Shown here: in pieces, positions 22,752 to 34,483 of the stretch
Position numbering within the stretch: the stretch's first letter is position 1
How the letters are laid out: the number at the start of each line of letters is the position of its first letter
Source of the DNA: Lepidonotus clava
Lineage: Eukaryota > Annelida > Polychaeta > Phyllodocida > Polynoidae
DNA length: 64,000 bases
Assembly: GCA_936440205.1 (NCBI GenBank)
Contig: OW387149.1
Coordinates: forward strand, 15,582,114-15,646,113
Direction of reading: 5' to 3'
Made by a program: the position numbers and the translations under genes
The notes under the pieces: model-generated
What the model was told of the DNA's origin: nothing
Seen by the model: the letters and a program-made list of their open reading frames with translations, nothing else
Databases searched by the model: none

Positions 22752-24551
22752 TGTACGTTCAGAACCAAGCTTTGATGAACAAAAAAGTACAAATAAAATA
22801 GGAATATATGAATTTTGCATTACTAGCATGAAAAAGACCATAATAATGTATTATTCAGCCCTAAGTGAAAATCATAGGAAAAAAGGAAGTATATCAAAAA
22901 TAAAACTTTGTTTATTTTTATTGGGCATGCCCAAAAAGTTATTTTGTACATTCAGAACCAAGGTTTTGTAATTTTAAAGGTATTTTTCCACAAAATATGC
23001 ATATATTTGTTCATGCCTATTTGGAGATGTAAGAAAACCCCTACCAGAAGGTATTAGGTCATCAAACACCAAATCATTCTTGTATAAATAGTGGAAAATA
23101 AAGGAAAAAGCTTGGTTCTGAACGTACAAAGCTTGGTTCTGAACGTACATATATGTACGTTCAGAACCAAGCTTTTTTCTCTTTCTATTCTCAGGCATGA
23201 CATAAGATAGAACTCTGAATATTTTCCTTCTGAAGCCATTCAGAAAATATATGTCTTATCATATTTTCCCCAATAATATTCATTGTCAATCTTTATATGC
23301 CACTTTCATTGGGAGAAACCTTGGTTCTGAACGTACAAAGCTTGGTTCTGAACGTACAAAGCTTGGTTCTGAACGTACAAAGCTTGGTTCTGAACATACA
23401 AAGCTTGGTTCTGAATGTACAAAGCTTGGTTCTGAACGTACATTTACAGTTTGTGAAATGTCAAAGCATGAAGAAAAGTACTAACCATATATTTCTTTGG
23501 TTCTCGGATGATTCAATTACAGTATATTTCAGTACTCATGGAAAAAGAATCACAATGTCAACATAAGTTATCAGGAATGTTACTACCAAATGTACATTCA
23601 GAACCAAGCTATGTACGTTCAGAACCAAGCTATGTACGTTCAGAACCAAGCTATGTACGTTCAGAACCAAGCTATGTACGTTCAGAACCAAGCTATGTAC
23701 GTTCAGAACCAAGCTATGTACGTTCAGAACCAAGGTTTTTTTTGGACCTTAGTAATGTGGATAATGCTATGGTTTTTAACACTTTTTTCTATATTTTATG
23801 ATTGATATATACTATGCCTCATTGTTAAGTTTGATATCTTGTTTCATTTCAATTCTGTAATGGACCCATACAAGGGATAAGCTTGGTTCTGAACGTACGT
23901 ACCTTGGTTCTGAACGTACATACCTTGGTTCTGAACGTACATACCTTGGTTCTGAACGTACAATTATAATTTTTCAATATCATACAATATAAATTGTTAT
24001 TTTGCCTTGTACAAGATTTCCCTAATATCTAAAGCACACATATGAATAATATTTCATACTGTGGTGTAGAATAATATTGTAAGAAGCAAGATATGTAACT
24101 TCAAAGCTAGCATTATGTACGTTCAGAACCAAGGTATGTACGTTCAGAACCAAGATATGTACGTTCAGAACCAAGGTTTTTTTACAACAAAGTGAAATAA
24201 TACTTAGAATATACATCCAATCAAATAGAATTTTTTAGATCAATTATGTACCATATAAATGAACTATCCTATATTGCAAACCTGATAATATCTTTGCTGT
24301 AACATCTTTTACAGTTGTGTAAAGCCTAAATTGGACTCAAAATATTGAAAATGTCACGTTTTCAAAATTATGTTAAAACCAAAGCTGTGATTTTAAGTTT
24401 ATGATGATTCTTTATATCAAAAATGAGTATTCTGTAAAATCTGAAAGGGTATTAAGATATGAATTAAGAAAATAAAAGTGCATATATACATGGCATAATA
24501 ATTTCTTAGGCCTATGATGATAAGATTGAAAACCTTGGTTCTGAACGTACA
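22752..24551. repeat. Clustered 18-bp motif array with about 148-bp spacers
   Basis: The motif CTTGGTTCTGAACGTACA (F) or its reverse complement (R) occurs 26 times in eight clusters: R at 22752; R at 22945; F, F, R at 23111-23171; six F at 23320-23442; seven R at 23591-23734; four F at 23882-23962; three R at 24116-24175; F at 24534. Within same-orientation runs the period is exactly 21 bp. Gaps between clusters two to seven are 148, 148, 148, 147 and 153 bp, close to nucleosome-core length; the outer gaps are 175 and 358 bp. The five regular spacers are AT-rich and show no obvious similarity to each other, and each is flanked by inverted motifs. Four copies deviate inside ACGTACA and the others are essentially identical. 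No protein is encoded; the peptides read through the runs are artefacts. The function is unknown. Confidence 0.95.
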
Positions 24552-25195
24552 TGATTACAGAATTTTTCTAAGTCTTTGACAAAAATCAAAATTATGAGAA
24601 AATAAAGGTCGTTGGGAATTACCTTTTTTCTAATTCTGATAGTTCATAGACTTTTAAAAAGGTCAAGATTGATTAAAAACAAATGCTTTATGTTTGAATT
24701 TTTACCAAAACTTTTGGGGAACTGCGCACTTTTCAGGAGAGTGACCCATGTGTGGTGTTTTTTGGCAAAACTATTCCCTGTCACTAGAAAATAGAAAACA
24801 AAATGACACTTTTCTTAATTACCAGATGTTTAGGTCTGTGTGACTCCAACACCCATTCAGATTACATGCTTTTGTCACTTTTCTTTCAGATTTCCTGCTT
24901 ATATGTCACTGCCTCATCACTGCGTGACTTTTTAAATAAAACAATTCTCCATTCAGGTTTTAATAAGTATAGTGCCATAGGTCTACCAAGGTCTGGATCA
25001 TATTTTAACACAAGTCCAGACCACTTACTGGGACTGACACAGGTCAAATTATATTACCAGCCAACACATGTTGAGTCCCCAAAGGGCCTGACCCTCTGCA
25101 ACCACACTTCTCTCCCTATTTGTCTGGCAATGTTCCCTTGTTAAAACTCATGGGAGGTCATTGGACTAATTCTGTTTCTGTCATGCCCAAATAGA
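24552..25195. other. Unassigned intergenic sequence
   Basis: No gene is recognised. A short 113-codon frame at 24803-25144 has no familiar motif. Confidence 0.35.
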
Positions 25196-25468
25196 TTAAA
25201 TGCTATATTCCACTATATGGTATTTTCATGACGCCGCAAGCAAACTACCGGAAACTTGTTTGCTGTAGGGTGCCCCAATGTGGAACATAGTTGTGTGCGG
25301 TAGTTATTTGCAGTCTTTGTTTGCGGCACTTGCTATTCTATACTGGTTTTCTACTGATTGTTTGCGGTTTGGGATACCAACATGTTGGTTTCAAAACCAC
25401 AAATTGCTTGCAGCACCCATAAATAGCGAGCGCAAATGCACCCTACTCAAAGTGGAATATAGACTTAA
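25196..25468. mobile_element. Family N TTAA element, copy 2
   Basis: TTAA lies at both ends. The TIR core is CTATATTCCACT on the left and AGTGGAATATAG on the right. The interior carries TTGCGG and GCACC words and the palindrome AACATGTT, and aligns closely with 56427-56711 (ATACCAACATGTTGGT, AAAACCACAAATTGCTTGC). Confidence 0.8.
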
Positions 25469-26561
25469 AACACTCTCATTCGCAACATTTCGTCATTAAT
25501 TGAAATTTGCTACTTAAGCCTGTCTTATACAAGGCGACTTTTAGGAATGATCTCCAAGGCTTCTGCATGGGAATAAATATTTTGTTACATAATATAAATA
25601 TTTAGGTTTTGTGCTTGGCACTAAGTGACAACAAATCAAATATGAGGCAAAGTTTACTGTAACCTTTCTAGCAAGGACCTGGAGCACAGTCGGGGCGGAT
25701 CAGGAATCGGGGGGTGGGGGTCTATGGGGCCTTGACCCCTCCCCTCTTTGGTGGACGCCTTTAGAAACTAGATAAATAGTGCTTAAACGTTTTAGTACTA
25801 AGCCTACATGCTAACCCCCTTTATCATGCCGTATAATTGCATTTTCGTTTATGGTAATAATTATAATAGACATGGTCATGTGACCACTTATTGGTGATCA
25901 CTATGTGCTCTTAATGACCACGTGGCTATTACATAAACCTAAACATAATGTATTTTAGATGAGTTCTCCAGTATGACATATTAGGATACATTTAGGTACA
26001 GTTAACAAAAATTACTACCTAAGTGATTGTGTAATGATAATAATCAAAATTCTAAATCAATCACCAAGATGGCGCAGAGTTCATTTCTGGCCCTTCTGAA
26101 GTCATCTGCACAATGTCTAGATGAAAATGTAGACCTACCCCTTCATTTTTACCATGTCAAGCGATCTTATATGTGCATTGGCCCATGAACAGGACACTTC
26201 ATGCCAAGCCTTTGGTCACTATGTTTTGAGTACACGGGTGAGAAAGAAGTGAAACACTTGACACCACCAGGATTTGACACTAATGGATTGATGACTACAT
26301 GAGCAATTCACACAGATCCTGACCCAAGGATCAAATTTTAGTAATGAAAAAATATTTCGTATTCAATATGGTTATGTCTATTTTATGTATACCTAAGAAA
26401 AGTAACTTGAATAATCATCTGATCTTGAAATCTAAGATATGGGAAACATATTTATGATTTTGTTAGTATATATGGAAAAACCCTTATTATCTCGGATTCA
26501 CCCTACCAACATTCTCTCCTCTCCAAAAAGAAATAGATTAAGTAAGACTTTTTCTAAGCTA
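25469..26561. other. Unassigned sequence with hAT-like end fragment
   Basis: Near 25690-25760 a GGGGCGGATCAGGAATC patch followed by G- and C-runs looks like a hAT-type end fragment. At 26069-26188 (+) a 39-residue frame begins in good Kozak context (CAAGATGGCG, also YY1-like) but has no splice donor or recognisable domain. No gene is called. Confidence 0.35.
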
Positions 26562-26908
26562 CCCAGCCAACTTATGACATAACAGAAACAACCATGCTTT
26601 TTTGTCAATTGGTTACTTACTAAGGTGACATGTAACAATTACGCTGTTGATGGTGAGCTTGAAACCTCACCAAAGCAGAACATTATAACATAATTTGGTG
26701 AGGTTAGGATGAAACAAAAACAGAATATTACATCTTGAACATTCTGTTTTGGTTGAAGAACATAACCAGAACATTATAATAATATTGCAGTGCAATGTCA
26801 CAGCAGTACATTGTAGCAATGTTATTGGGAGTCATCAAAATAATGTAAGAAGAACCAAACCAGAACGTTGCTGCAACATTATAGTAACATCACATGTTTG
26901 AATGGGTA
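26562..26908. mobile_element. Family V TIR element, copy 1
   Basis: This copy shares its interior with 34122-34483 and 43534-43883: GTAACNATTACNNTGTTGAT, CAGTGCAATGTCA, CAGAACNTTGCTGCAACATT. The family termini are best seen in the other copies as CCCAGCCAAG-type inverted ends; here the left end CCCAGCCAAC is clear and the right end (GAATGGGT) is worn. No coding capacity. Confidence 0.7.
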
Positions 26909-27714
26909 CGGACCTGGACATCAGAAACATAAATAAAACAGATGACGTGAATGGAGGTCCCAGTGTAATAATTATGTGGCATTAATTGTTCAGATGCAAG
27001 GGCACAGGGTGATGGCATTTGTGATTCAGTGCTGTGCCATCAAGTCAAACAGATGCCAGAGAGAAAAGGGGATTTCACGTTACTATAGTTTTTTTTAGTT
27101 ATAGAGCAGGAATTTCTTTTATAAAGTACAACAATATTATCCTTGATATAAAAACAAGTCCATTAAACAGGAACTAGCATAAGGACCACAACCTCTATTT
27201 TTTTGGTTCCTTTTTTTTATTTGTAGAACACTTAATATTGTATCAGGGAACCACGACAACTTTGTTATGAAAATGCCTAACTTAGGCAGATCCAGGAGAT
27301 AAGAAGGGAGAGTGTAAAAGTATGGACTGTGTCTGGAAAATAAACCCCCAACCCCATTGGAATGCATCAGCAAATACAACATCAGATTATTGGTGGAAAT
27401 GTCCTTTCAAAAAATAGCTGAAAATTGCAGTGATTCAGCTGTACATATTAAAACCCTACATTTACAAACAATCAAAGAAGAGGACCACAGATCAGCCTAG
27501 TTGGGTATGGGGCTTCAGTGTTTGCAGCTAGCCACACTTAGTGTTGCCCACATAAAAATAGTCCCTATGAATAAACCCTGAGAGCTTCTAATGGACAGAC
27601 AGCCTTGTAGAGTCAACCCTCATTATACACCACAGACAGGGGCCTTGCAAGCAGGTCAGAGACACATCAATCTTGATTAACTGCTCCTGGGACCTGCATA
27701 ATATATCTGGTTGT

Positions 27715-28092
27715 ATTGACGTCATCCTGACATTGAAATCTGACGTTGTTTACATTGTGACATTGGTTTGAGGTTGAAATAACATTGGATTTGCAGATTT
27801 TTCTGACAAATTTTGGTTGAAATCCGGACATCCTCGATTTTAGTCACAGACTGAAAAAAAACATTTCTATGTTACCCTTATGCCTTTTTGACTTCAAATA
27901 TCAGAAATAAAACCTTTTTCCAATGATTCTCTTGTCATATTTTGCATAAATGTTGTTATTTTCAACGTTGAACCAAAAGTATTTCAACCAGAATACAACA
28001 TTGGTTGAATTTAGGTTGCATTTTGGTTGTCTGACATCATGACCAATATCAATGTAATATCAACCTTGGAACAACATTGAAATTAGGTTGTG
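27715..28092. repeat. AACATTG/GTTGAAA-rich quasi-repeat
   Basis: Words such as TTGGTTGAAAT, AACATTGGTTGAAT, TTAGGTTG and CAACCTTGGAACAAC recur in both orientations over about 375 bp. This looks like a decayed foldback or MITE, but firm ends could not be placed. Confidence 0.4.
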
Positions 28093-29095
28093 TGTCCACT
28101 TTATAAAGTATAGGAGTAGAAGGGTTTTACCATCACTTACTTTAGTACACCTACCTATTGATACAAAAAGTAACATTATGAAAGGTGATGTGAAATCTAA
28201 GTCATTTTCTATTCATGCCCTTTGGCTATAGCATTCTTCTATTTTTTATTCTATTTGCAGGGGCAGTCTAGGCGGTACTGATCCCCCCTTTCTGATGGGG
28301 ACCTGCACTTAATGAATAATGATTAAAAAAGACTATAACCAAATGGGGATTGCATCAACATTTTAAGATAAGCTTCTCTCCAAATTTATCTCAAGAATAC
28401 TCATTTAAAATGTCAAGGCTTTATGTCTGATAGTCACTGAGATATTCATGTTCAAATAAATGCTCATGAACTTTAACTTCTTTTTTTTCAAACTGCATTT
28501 CAATAACCCTTTTTCTTACAAATGCCCTTTATCTTTCCGAAAAACTTATATACTTATCTTTTGAATGAGACATTATATTTTTGATTGATACCTACAAAAT
28601 AATTCATGATCAATTAAAGAATGCATGCAAAGTGAATCATGCACTAAGACCTCTCATCAATACTCAAGTCGTGCCCAAAGCAAAAACAATATCAACGATA
28701 CCGTCACGCATAGAGAAAAAAAGGTGATTGTCACAATTTTGTTATTTAAACTTACTTATTGTGCTTTGATACCAGCACAATGGCTGCTGTGTTTTATTTC
28801 GCCCTTTTAGAAAATTATTAACTAACTGCACAACATCACGAAGTAGGCACGCTTAATGGTTAATTACCATTTATCAAATGTTAGCCTTGTAGTGGACAAT
28901 ACCGTTGTTTTCAAGTATAGAAAAATGAAGGATATATATATGGCCAGTTATCCAACACAAGAAAGTAAACCAATACATTAATTTGTTTTCGTCATACCAA
29001 TTAAATTGTACCTGCATCTTATTGTAATATACACCCAGCCAATATGAGATAATTGTGTGTCGCATCCATACACCGATCCATTCTCATCATTTCAC
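28093..29095. other. Unassigned intergenic sequence
   Basis: No gene is recognised. Near 28258 GGGGCAGTCTAGGCGG with following C-runs resembles a hAT-type end fragment. Confidence 0.35.
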
Positions 29096-29730
29096 TAAAG
29101 GGCCATACCCACTAGGTTATTATCCCTGAGTTGGCTGACAAATCGCCGCTAAAATCGGCTGATTCTGCCCTTAAAATCACCTGATTTTAGCGCTGATTTA
29201 GATCAAACATGCACATTTCAATATACCATACTGACAGGCAATCAGTAAGAATCAGACGATTCTGGTAGTCGCCAGTTGTCAGTAAAATTGCCTAGTGGGT
29301 ATGGGGCTCAAAGGTGGTATTAAACTACATGACTATGGCTGTGATATTGGCATAGTATGGTGACATTACAGGCAAGTTGCATACAGGAGTGATATAATTT
29401 GTAATTTTGAGTATCTCACATACGTGTAAAAAAAGACCTTTATCTCTAATAAGTGTGACTTCTATGCGGCTTCGTCATATCACAGCTAAAGTCCTGTAGT
29501 GTAATACCATAAAGCACCATACCCACTAGGTGATTTTACTGGCGATGGACGATGGGAAATGGGCAGAATCGCCTGATTCTTATAATCCCCTGTTAGTATA
29601 GTATATTGGAATGTGCAGGTTTTATCTGAGTTGCTGTTAAAATCGGCCGTTTGTAAGGGCAGAATCAGCCGATTTTACAGTGATTTGTTAGCCGACTCAG
29701 GAATAATCGCCTAGTGGGTATGGGGCTTTA
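29096..29730. mobile_element. Family M composite palindromic element (two arms plus centre)
   Basis: Arm one (29096-29312) and arm two (29510-29730) are full-length inverted copies of each other. Each arm is itself bounded by CCATACCCACTAGG-type inverted ends and contains AATCGGCTGATTCTGCCC-like words. The 197-bp centre (29313-29509) is also palindromic: its left GGTATTAAACTACATGAC pairs with its right GTCCTGTAGTGTAATACC. The whole 635 bp could therefore fold into a nested hairpin. TAAA/TTTA-type bases at the outer ends suggest a TA or TTAA target. Confidence 0.8.
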
Positions 29731-32700
29731 GTCTCAGTGACACAAGCCTTTCCTGATTATCTTCTCTTTGCAATTACTCCCCCTTTATGTCTGTATAGCT
29801 GGGCGTAGCCTTTGTACATCTGTGATTTGTGGGGACTTACAGACAGTGACAAGTCTCATTTGTATGGATGGACCAGCTCTGCCTTTTTGGCATGAGGTGA
29901 TGACATCTGGGATTCCTTGTGATTGATTTGGCAAAAACTCTTTGCCTTTGTGTAGGATGGAATTGGCTTGACTCATTTGCTAAGGGTTAAGGAAAGTCCT
30001 ATTTTATCAAATATGAACCGAAAAAGCACCTTTTATGTTTGTAACATAGGTGAAACTATGGCATAGTCCACCAATGCACTAGGTAATATTACATTTGTTT
30101 CTGTATGATTTTATTACACCATGTGTTATTTGCAATTGCTTGCCCTATAGGTTCATGGTTTAAAAGGTTCGCGATATGTTTTTGTCAATGACATGCAACC
30201 ACAATTTGACCCGAATGCAATGTTCCATATTTGATTTAGTGTTTGTGTTGGGAATAGCATTAAGATTTGATATTTTTTAACAACGTTTGCAAAAACAATG
30301 CTAATCAGTAGTGTCTGGCTAAAATTAAATTTACCAATGCAAATAAAGTAAGAAGGAAATTGTAATATAAAGTTATAGAAGTGACTTGTATAAAGGAAAA
30401 TCCTATAGGTCAGGTTTGCAAATAGGGGACTTGGGTAATACCTAATTTGTAATTTCATTTTCCTGATCAAATTGATAAATAAACGCCATTACATATCAAA
30501 TTCACTTAGAAAATGTACTAAAATATCCATTTCCTTCAACATAATCAGAAAAGAATACACACAAAAAAGCTGTCCATGCTCAGAAGAATACCACATAATT
30601 ATATCCATTTTGGAGGAGCATTTCTAGTCTCATCCAGCCATTTAACCAATTTTTACCATTACTTGGATATATTATTTAGTTTTTAAGGTTTTATGTGTAT
30701 TACAATCCATGAAATTGTACCTAGAACAGTACCTACTATTTTACAGACAATATCTTGTTTGCCAACCTTTATAAAAAGATAACTTTAACCATTTTGAAAT
30801 AAAGATCCTAAAGGTCCACATTGTGATTTCAAAAATTAATCAAATAAATATTGTTTCCCTGACCTCAGATTTTGTGAATCTATAATTCAGCATTACATGC
30901 TAAATAAGTATTTCTAGTATACCTCAATAACAGCCATTTCTTTCACAATAGTGTATGAAAATGTAACTTTTACCTGCATGTATAGAGAACTATAGAGCTG
31001 CAGTTGCATTTTGGAGTGTAACCTAAAACCATGTATAGTAAGGTAGTTAACTGGGGGGGAAAAGTGGTTTTCAGAATTCTTATTTTTTAGCATTCAAAAC
31101 TAAATTTTTTGATTGGACCCAGGTGACTAAAGTAACAAATAACAAATTGAAAAATTCCTTGTTGGCAATCTAGGTTTTACATATAGTTCAATCAGAATGA
31201 TTTTAGAATATTTTTATAGCCCTTAATATTGAATGTCAAACATTTTGAACAACTTTTTTTATAAAATTAGGTTACAAAATGTTTTAAGAGAAATAATCAA
31301 AGGAAAAATCATATAATCATGCAGAGCAAGTTTTAGTAAATATCCATGGATATTTAGACACACAACAAATTTGCACTATTCAATTAATTTTCTATCATAA
31401 ACAATTTTAATAGTTACATTTTTTTTCTTTATATGACTTCTGAGCAAACTATGAGCAAAAAGAAAATTGCACTTGAACGGAATGAGGAAAGAAAATCCCT
31501 GTTGAAGTATTATATCTCTATAACGAATACTTTACCTGGATTTACAATGATGGTGTGTTTTATAAATTCTGGGGAAGCGAAATTACATTCAGGTGTCTTG
31601 CAATCATGAATATATTAGGTTTTCTACTTCGTAAAATGACGATGTTGAATAAGGAATTAAAGTTCATCCTTTAATATTGGGAAAATTGAGTCTAACTTCC
31701 TTAATACAGACAAATTTCCACTACTGCAGACCGTGTCTATAGTTCATAGTATATTGCTACATTCGATGGCAGAACGGTTTTCAATGCAAAAAAACTTAGT
31801 CTAGAGGGTGTGGCCTGTGAAAGGGAGATCCGACGCAATCTGTTCTGTTAGTAGGTAATCTGTTATCATATTATGGCCTTCTGACTCTCCTCTGTGGATA
31901 TTGGTCTCCTACTATGGAGCTGAGTGTGGAGCACTCTGCCTTCTCTATACAGCTGTACCATATACATAAACAACTTTTATTGAATCTTTCCTGGGCCTAT
32001 ATATAAATTCCTGTGACTGATTAGGTTAATCATTCACGAATTCATGGGTAGCGGGCTCATCTGTCACTAAACATAAGTCACATGTCTTCAAAGAGAGGTT
32101 GTTGGTTGCTAATTCTTACTGTTCTTGATGGAATTGCTAATCATGAATAGTAATTGATTAGTCACCATCACATCAGAAAATTTGGGCTCAGATAATAAAG
32201 AGGAAAACTGTGCATTTTGTGAATTTGATTGACCAAACTAAGTTATCATTATATAAAATCAGAATGATACAAATTATGAAAATAAAGAGACACATGTGTA
32301 TTTTGTACTCACTTCTTCAAAAAACTAGAACTTTGAACAATGTAACCAGTGGAGGCCTGTCTTGTATGTCTTATATATTTTGTATTGTCTTTGCCATTTC
32401 TTCTGTGTAAAATTGAAAAGATAACAACCTGAAACTACTGGTTTTTCCCTTTATAGGATGACTGTAAAGAACCATAAGCTCTTAGCTAGAGCAAAACAAG
32501 TTACTTACACTTACAACAGCACTAAACACCAATCCCCTCCATCTTCCCCCCCCCCCCCTCTTACTGTATCTCCATCATATCCAACACAAAACCATCCCAA
32601 CAGTAGAACCTTTTTATGGACTCTCCCACTGCTGACCATCAACCAACAATTGGGCTCATTGGTGGTGGATTGCCATAGCAACCTCCATTATTTTCCCATG

Positions 32701-33289
32701 GATATCTCCAGTAACCTGATTAATTTGACATAGATAACAGTATTGCCATGGTTTGTGGGCTGATCTCTGGTCACTGAGTGACCAGTACATTACCCTTTAT
32801 ACCTCCCTTGTGAGGTGGGTCAGGCTTATGGGTGCTAGAGTAGAACTTATGGTGATAACTGTAGTTCTATATGCCTAAGCCCTATACCCAGAAGGGCGAT
32901 CTGTGGCCAGCCGATCACATTTCGGAATGATCACCCGTCAGAATGTTGTATTGAGATGTATATGTTAGATGTGGATTGCTGTGAAACTCAGCCAATTATT
33001 AGGAGAAATTCTACAAAAAGTTGGCCTTATATGCCAATTCAGACTATAGTGTTTATGGAGCTTCAGGTAAGATATGTTCCATTGTGAACGTGGTGAAGGT
33101 GGCGCCACCTATGAGAGTCCATGTGGTTATTTTGTTAAGCATAATCTGTTGGTTTCTTCTTTTAGATCCAGATATAAGTTTTCTTACCTTTCACTATAAT
33201 ATTTGAAATATGATTAACAGGTGGTTATGTTACCCTATTTTGAGTTTGTGTGTATTTCCTACCCCTAAGTATGTCTACCTCCTATGTTA
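29731..33289. other. 3.5 kb of unassigned sequence
   Basis: No gene or well-defined repeat is recognised. At 32877-32915 AAGCCCTATACCCAGAAGGG resembles a single family M end, with no partner found. A C homopolymer lies at 32546-32558. A palindromic AGGTGGCGCCACCT at 33097-33110 contains CTCF-like half cores on both strands. Confidence 0.4.
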
Positions 33290-33362
33290 CATCCAACACG
33301 CATACATACATGTACACAAACATACAAACATACACACATGCATGCACGCATGCACACACTCC
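33290..33362. repeat. CATA/CACA-rich low-complexity tract
   Basis: Alternating CATACATA, ACAAACATA and GCATGCACAC units form an imperfect purine-pyrimidine tract. Confidence 0.75.
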
Positions 33363-34121
33363 CCATGTGCCTCTCGTGTCAATGAATATGTAGGCCCACA
33401 ATCAAACGAAAAAGATGACTAGTGATTACCTTTTAAAGACATGGGTTTACGACCCCGTGAGAATGAAGTACGGGAACCATAAACACGTCATTGATACAAA
33501 CTATCTCACACAAATAAATAATCTCAAATTGTAGAATGACTAACACCCTAAAATGGTTTCATTAACCTCCATTTCCACCACAGGCAGAGTTTAATGTGCT
33601 CTGCTAGCCAATTTTATCAGATTAGACAAGCTCTAGAACTTTTACCGACATAAAAATGCGTGACCATAAGCACCATGCTTACTTTTTGAATTGGCAATGA
33701 GTAGTCTAATCATAGTTTTAATCGAATCAATCGCATTAATGTAGATCTATTCGATGCATAGCATCTGATAAATGTTGCAAGCACTCCCTATGGCATTCCC
33801 TGGATTACCCTGCCAAACATCGCATATTTAATAGGTTTTCTTCTATTTATTTTCCCTTGGTGGCAGATGCACTGAGCTTGGCTTGGTAGAATATATAATA
33901 TTGGGGGTAGCTGTCAGATACTGTCAGACGAGTATTGACAGCAGACCAGTGTGTGTTGACAGTGTGACAGCTGGAACAATCTGTATACAGTAGGAGTCGG
34001 CAGAACGACACAGATACATTTTTAGCCGGTGTTCCCAGCAATTAATTCAGACTACCCAAACATACTTTGACCTTTACTACCTGCGTATAGAGCCACGCAT
34101 TAAATGAGGGTCACTTCTATC
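33363..34121. other. Unassigned intergenic sequence
   Basis: No gene or repeat is recognised. Confidence 0.4.
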
Positions 34122-34483
34122 TTGCGACATAACAAAAACGTTCTGCGACCATACTTTTTAACGAGTTTGTTACTGACTAAGATGACACGTAACCATTACA
34201 TTATTGATGGTGAGAGTGAAACCTCAACAAATCAGAATGTTATCATAACATTATTTTTTTGGCGAGGTTAGGATGAAACCAAAACAGAATGACATAAGAG
34301 CATTCTGTTTGGGTTGAAGGATGTAACCAGAACATTGTAATTATATCACAGTGCAATGTCATGGCAGTAAGTTGCAGCAACATCATTGGAATTTACCAAA
34401 AGTATGTAACAAGAACCAAATACAGAACCAACCAGAATGTTGCTGCAACATTAGAATAAAGTCACATGCATCCTTGGCTGGGA
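34122..34483. mobile_element. Family V TIR element, copy 2
   Basis: The interior aligns with 26562-26908 over most of its length. The right end CATCCTTGGCTGGG is intact, while the left end has decayed. It is oriented as in copy 1. Confidence 0.7.

Noticed and set aside
23251-23805. Repeat-peptide frames such as LGSERTK or NVQSLVL through the motif runs
   Set aside because: The 21-bp period keeps the frame open by arithmetic; the frames contain only the motif and its flanks.
22752-24551. A true CRISPR array
   Set aside because: The layout has repeats and unrelated spacers, but the DNA is eukaryotic, repeats occur in both orientations and in variable runs, the spacers are about 148 bp, and no cas-like gene is present.
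26069-26188. A 39-residue frame starting in good Kozak context
   Set aside because: No splice donor, no domain and no partner exon; AGATGGCG words also occur by chance and as YY1-type sites.
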